Shown here: positions 62,110 through 64,000 of the stretch, piece by piece
Position numbering within the stretch: position 1 is the first letter of the stretch
Layout of the letters: every line of letters starts with the position of its first letter
Source of the DNA: Rhodopseudomonas palustris
GTDB lineage: Bacteria > Pseudomonadota > Alphaproteobacteria > Rhizobiales > Xanthobacteraceae
Length of the DNA: 64,000 nt
Direction of reading: 5' to 3'
NCBI RefSeq assembly: GCF_003226555.1
Contig: NZ_QKQS01000006.1
Location: 403,788-467,787 of the forward strand
Made by a program: the position numbers and the translations under genes
The notes under the pieces: generated by a model
What the model was told of the DNA's origin: nothing
Databases searched by the model: none
Seen by the model: only the letters and a program-made list of their open reading frames with translations

Positions 62110-63014
62110 CCGACAGCACCATCACCACCTCGCCGCTCGTGGGCCGCAAGCCGGCCGCCGCCCCGCCCCACAACTCGATGCTGCGCCACGCCCGCCACGT
62201 GATCGCGGAAAATCCGATCACCGGGCTGTCGTTCGCGCTGTTCTTTCTGATCGCCCTGATGGCGCTGATCGGCCCGTATATCGCGCCCTACGATCCACTG
62301 GCGTCGGATACCTCGGCGACGCTGCAACCGCCGTCGCTGGCGCACCCGTTCGGCACCGATCTGGTCGGCCGCGACATTCTGAGCCGCGTGATCGTCGCAA
62401 CCCGGCTCGATTTCATGATCGCGCTGAGTTCGGTGGCGCTGGTGTTCGTGCTCGGCGGTTTCGCCGGCATCGCCTCGGGCTATTTCGGCGGCTGGACCGA
62501 CCGCATCATCGGCCGGATCTCCGACACCATCATGGCGTTCCCACTGTTCGTGCTGGCGATGGGCATCGTCGCGGCGCTCGGCAACACCGTCACCAACATC
62601 GTAATCGCCACCGCGATCATCAACTTCCCGCTTTATGTCCGAGTCGCCCGCGCCGAGGCCAATGTCCGCCGCGACGCCGGCTTCGTGCAGGCGGCGCGGC
62701 TGTCGGGCAACAGCGAGATGCGCATCCTGCTGACGCAGATCGCGCCGAACATCCTGCCGATCATGATGGTGCAAGTGTCGCTGACGATGGGCTACGCCAT
62801 CCTCAACGCCGCCGGCCTGTCGTTCATCGGCCTCGGCGTCAAGCCGCCGACGCCGGAATGGGGCATCATGGTCGCCGAGGGCGCCACCAACATCATCTCC
62901 GGCGAGTGGTGGATCGCGCTGTTTCCCGGCGCCGCGCTGATGATCTCGGTATTCTGCTTCAACCTGCTCGGCGACGGCCTGCGTGACCTCGTCGACCCGC
63001 AGCGGAGGACGTGA
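62106..63014 (+). CDS. ABC transporter permease (DppC/OppC type)
   Basis: 302 residues; the ATG overlaps the DppB stop by four bases. Polar N-terminal segment, then FALFFLIALMALIGPYIAPYDPL, PFGTDLVGRDILSRVIVATR and EAA loop QAARLSGNSEMRILLTQIAPNILP. Forms the membrane channel with the preceding permease. Confidence 0.94.
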   Translation: MTDSTITTSPLVGRKPAAAPPHNSMLRHARHVIAENPITGLSFALFFLIALMALIGPYIAPYDPLASDTSATLQPPSLAHPFGTDLVGRDILSRVIVATRLDFMIALSSVALVFVLGGFAGIASGYFGGWTDRIIGRISDTIMAFPLFVLAMGIVAALGNTVTNIVIATAIINFPLYVRVARAEANVRRDAGFVQAARLSGNSEMRILLTQIAPNILPIMMVQVSLTMGYAILNAAGLSFIGLGVKPPTPEWGIMVAEGATNIISGEWWIALFPGAALMISVFCFNLLGDGLRDLVDPQRRT

Positions 63015-63015
63015 G

Positions 63016-64000
63016 ATGACCACCCAGCCCCTGCTCGACGTCCGCGATCTCACGGTCGAGTTCGCCACCCGACGCGGCATCGTCAAGGCGGTGCAGCATG
63101 TCGATATCAGCGTCGGCAAAGGCGAGACGCTGGCGATCGTCGGCGAGTCCGGCTCGGGCAAATCGGTGACGTCCTACGCGGTGATGCGGATCCTCGACCG
63201 CGCCGGACGGATCGCCGAAGGCTCGGTGATGTTCGGCGGCATTGATCTGAAGGCTGCCAGCGAACGCGAGATGCGCGACCTGCGCGGCCGCGAGATTTCG
63301 ATGATCTTCCAGAACCCGCGCGCCGCGCTCAACCCGATCCGCCAGGTCGGCGACCAGATCGAGGACGTGCTGCGCCAGCATGTGCAGTCGACTTCCGCCG
63401 ATCGCGGCGAGAAAGCGATCGCAGCGCTGGAGGCGGTCAAGATCGCGCGGCCGCGCGAGCGCTATCACGCCTATCCGTTCCAGCTCTCCGGCGGCATGTG
63501 CCAGCGCGTGGTGATCGCGCTGGCACTGGCCTGCAATCCGCAACTCCTGATCGCCGACGAGCCGACCACCGGGCTCGACGTCACCACGCAGAAGGCGGTG
63601 ATGGACCTGATCGTCGAACTGACCAAGAGCCGCGGCCTGTCGACCATCCTGATCACCCACGACCTCGGCCTGGCTGCAGCCTATTGCGATCGCGTCGTGG
63701 TGATGGAGAAGGGCCGCGTGGTCGAGACCGCGGCCGCGGCCGACATCTTCGCCAATCCGCAGCACCCCTACACCAAGAAACTGATGCGCGCGACGCCGCG
63801 GCTCGGGGTGAGTTTGCGGGAGTTGCTGCCGGAGGGTGAGCGAGGGACGGTGCCCGCACAAGGCACGGTGCTAACCTCTCCCCGCGCGCGGGGAGAGGTC
63901 GGATCAGCACGTAGCGATGATCCGGGTGAGGGGGCGTCTCTAGGAGTCGGAGCGCTCGGCCTTGCGGATACGCCCCCGCCCCCCCCCCCCCACCCCCCCA
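63016..64000 (+). CDS. ABC transporter ATP-binding protein (DppD/OppD type), runs off right edge
   Basis: Starts MTTQPLLDVRDLTVEFATRR, one base after the permease stop. Walker A IVGESGSGKSVTS, Q-loop MIFQNPRAALNPIRQVGDQI, signature QLSGGMCQRVVIALALA and Walker B LLIADEPTTGLDVTTQ, then C-terminal ANPQHPYTKKLMRATPRLG. It stays open to the window end, but from about residue 286 the sequence is a palindromic repeat followed by poly-C, so the true C-terminus is doubtful. Confidence 0.9.
   Translation, partial: MTTQPLLDVRDLTVEFATRRGIVKAVQHVDISVGKGETLAIVGESGSGKSVTSYAVMRILDRAGRIAEGSVMFGGIDLKAASEREMRDLRGREISMIFQNPRAALNPIRQVGDQIEDVLRQHVQSTSADRGEKAIAALEAVKIARPRERYHAYPFQLSGGMCQRVVIALALACNPQLLIADEPTTGLDVTTQKAVMDLIVELTKSRGLSTILITHDLGLAAAYCDRVVVMEKGRVVETAAAADIFANPQHPYTKKLMRATPRLGVSLRELLPEGERGTVPAQGTVLTSPRARGEVGSARSDDPGEGASLGVGALGLADTPPPPPPHPP
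63872..63937. repeat. Palindromic repeat inside the 3-prime end of the ATP-binding gene
   Basis: AACCTCTCCCCGCGCGCGGGGAGAGG is nearly a perfect palindrome (CCTCTCCCCGCGC / GCGCGGGGAGAGG), followed by a second block GGATCAGCACGTAGCGATGATCC and GGGTGAGGGGG. This is the intergenic repeat type common in these genera. The downstream CGCCCCC... tail would fit the usual partner arm if the poly-C were corrupted. Confidence 0.7.

Overview
This window is most of a purple-bacterial photosynthesis gene cluster, followed by ordinary chromosomal genes. The organism is most likely a Rhodopseudomonas palustris-like alphaproteobacterium. The reasons are high GC, pufBALM without pufC or pufX, a B800-850 type pucBA next to a BphP4-like bacteriophytochrome with a LuxR-type regulator, a BciB-type vinyl reductase, and the short palindromic intergenic repeats typical of Rhodopseudomonas and Bradyrhizobium. 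No sequence search could be run, so the identification rests on recognised protein families and gene order.

Regions. (1) 1-6.6 kb, minus strand: pufBALM, then ppsR-bchG-(PucC-family transporter)-bchP as a tightly packed chain. (2) 6.8-13.3 kb, minus strand: crtF, then bchC-bchX-bchY-bchZ-pufQ, leading into puf. (3) 13.3-21.1 kb: crtE (minus) diverges from crtD-crtC (plus); two unnamed small membrane proteins follow hemF; crtI-crtB are minus. (4) 21.2-29.2 kb: bchO, a second alpha/beta hydrolase, hemE, a PilZ protein and hemC-bchI-bchD. (5) 29.5-34.7 kb, plus strand: a coupled trio (DUF3422, membrane hydrolase, CIA30-like), then bciB and a DUF2383 protein. (6) 35-42 kb: an apparently non-photosynthetic block (RND efflux pair, Baeyer-Villiger-type monooxygenase). 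(7) 42.2-48.5 kb: the LH2 locus, with pucB-pucA-pucC, two proteins built of 16-residue repeats, and the divergent phytochrome and response regulator. (8) 48.6-64 kb: CoA-transferase, MaoC hydratase, DUF2249/NnrS/NnrU, phosphoglucomutase, small regulators and a peptide ABC transporter with a near-consensus sigma-54 promoter.

How it works together: hemE, hemF and hemC feed tetrapyrrole synthesis. BchI/BchD (with BchO) belong to the magnesium chelatase step, BciB reduces the 8-vinyl group, BchXYZ and BchC make the bacteriochlorin ring, and BchG/BchP add and reduce the tail. CrtE/B/I/C/D/F make spirilloxanthin-series carotenoids. PufBALM and PucBA bind the pigments, with PucC-family proteins assisting assembly. 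Perfect TGT-N12-ACA boxes lie before bchC, between crtE and crtD, before crtI and before pucB, matching the PpsR repressor encoded in the window.

The most interesting item is the pair of repeat proteins after pucC. The 97-residue protein is almost entirely six exact 16-residue repeats. This fits, from memory, the ribbon-like gamma polypeptide described in Rps. palustris LH2 structures, which wraps six of nine alpha-beta units and carries six extra bacteriochlorophylls. Its 215-residue neighbour carries related repeats behind a stress-protein-like domain and appears to be an uncharacterised relative.
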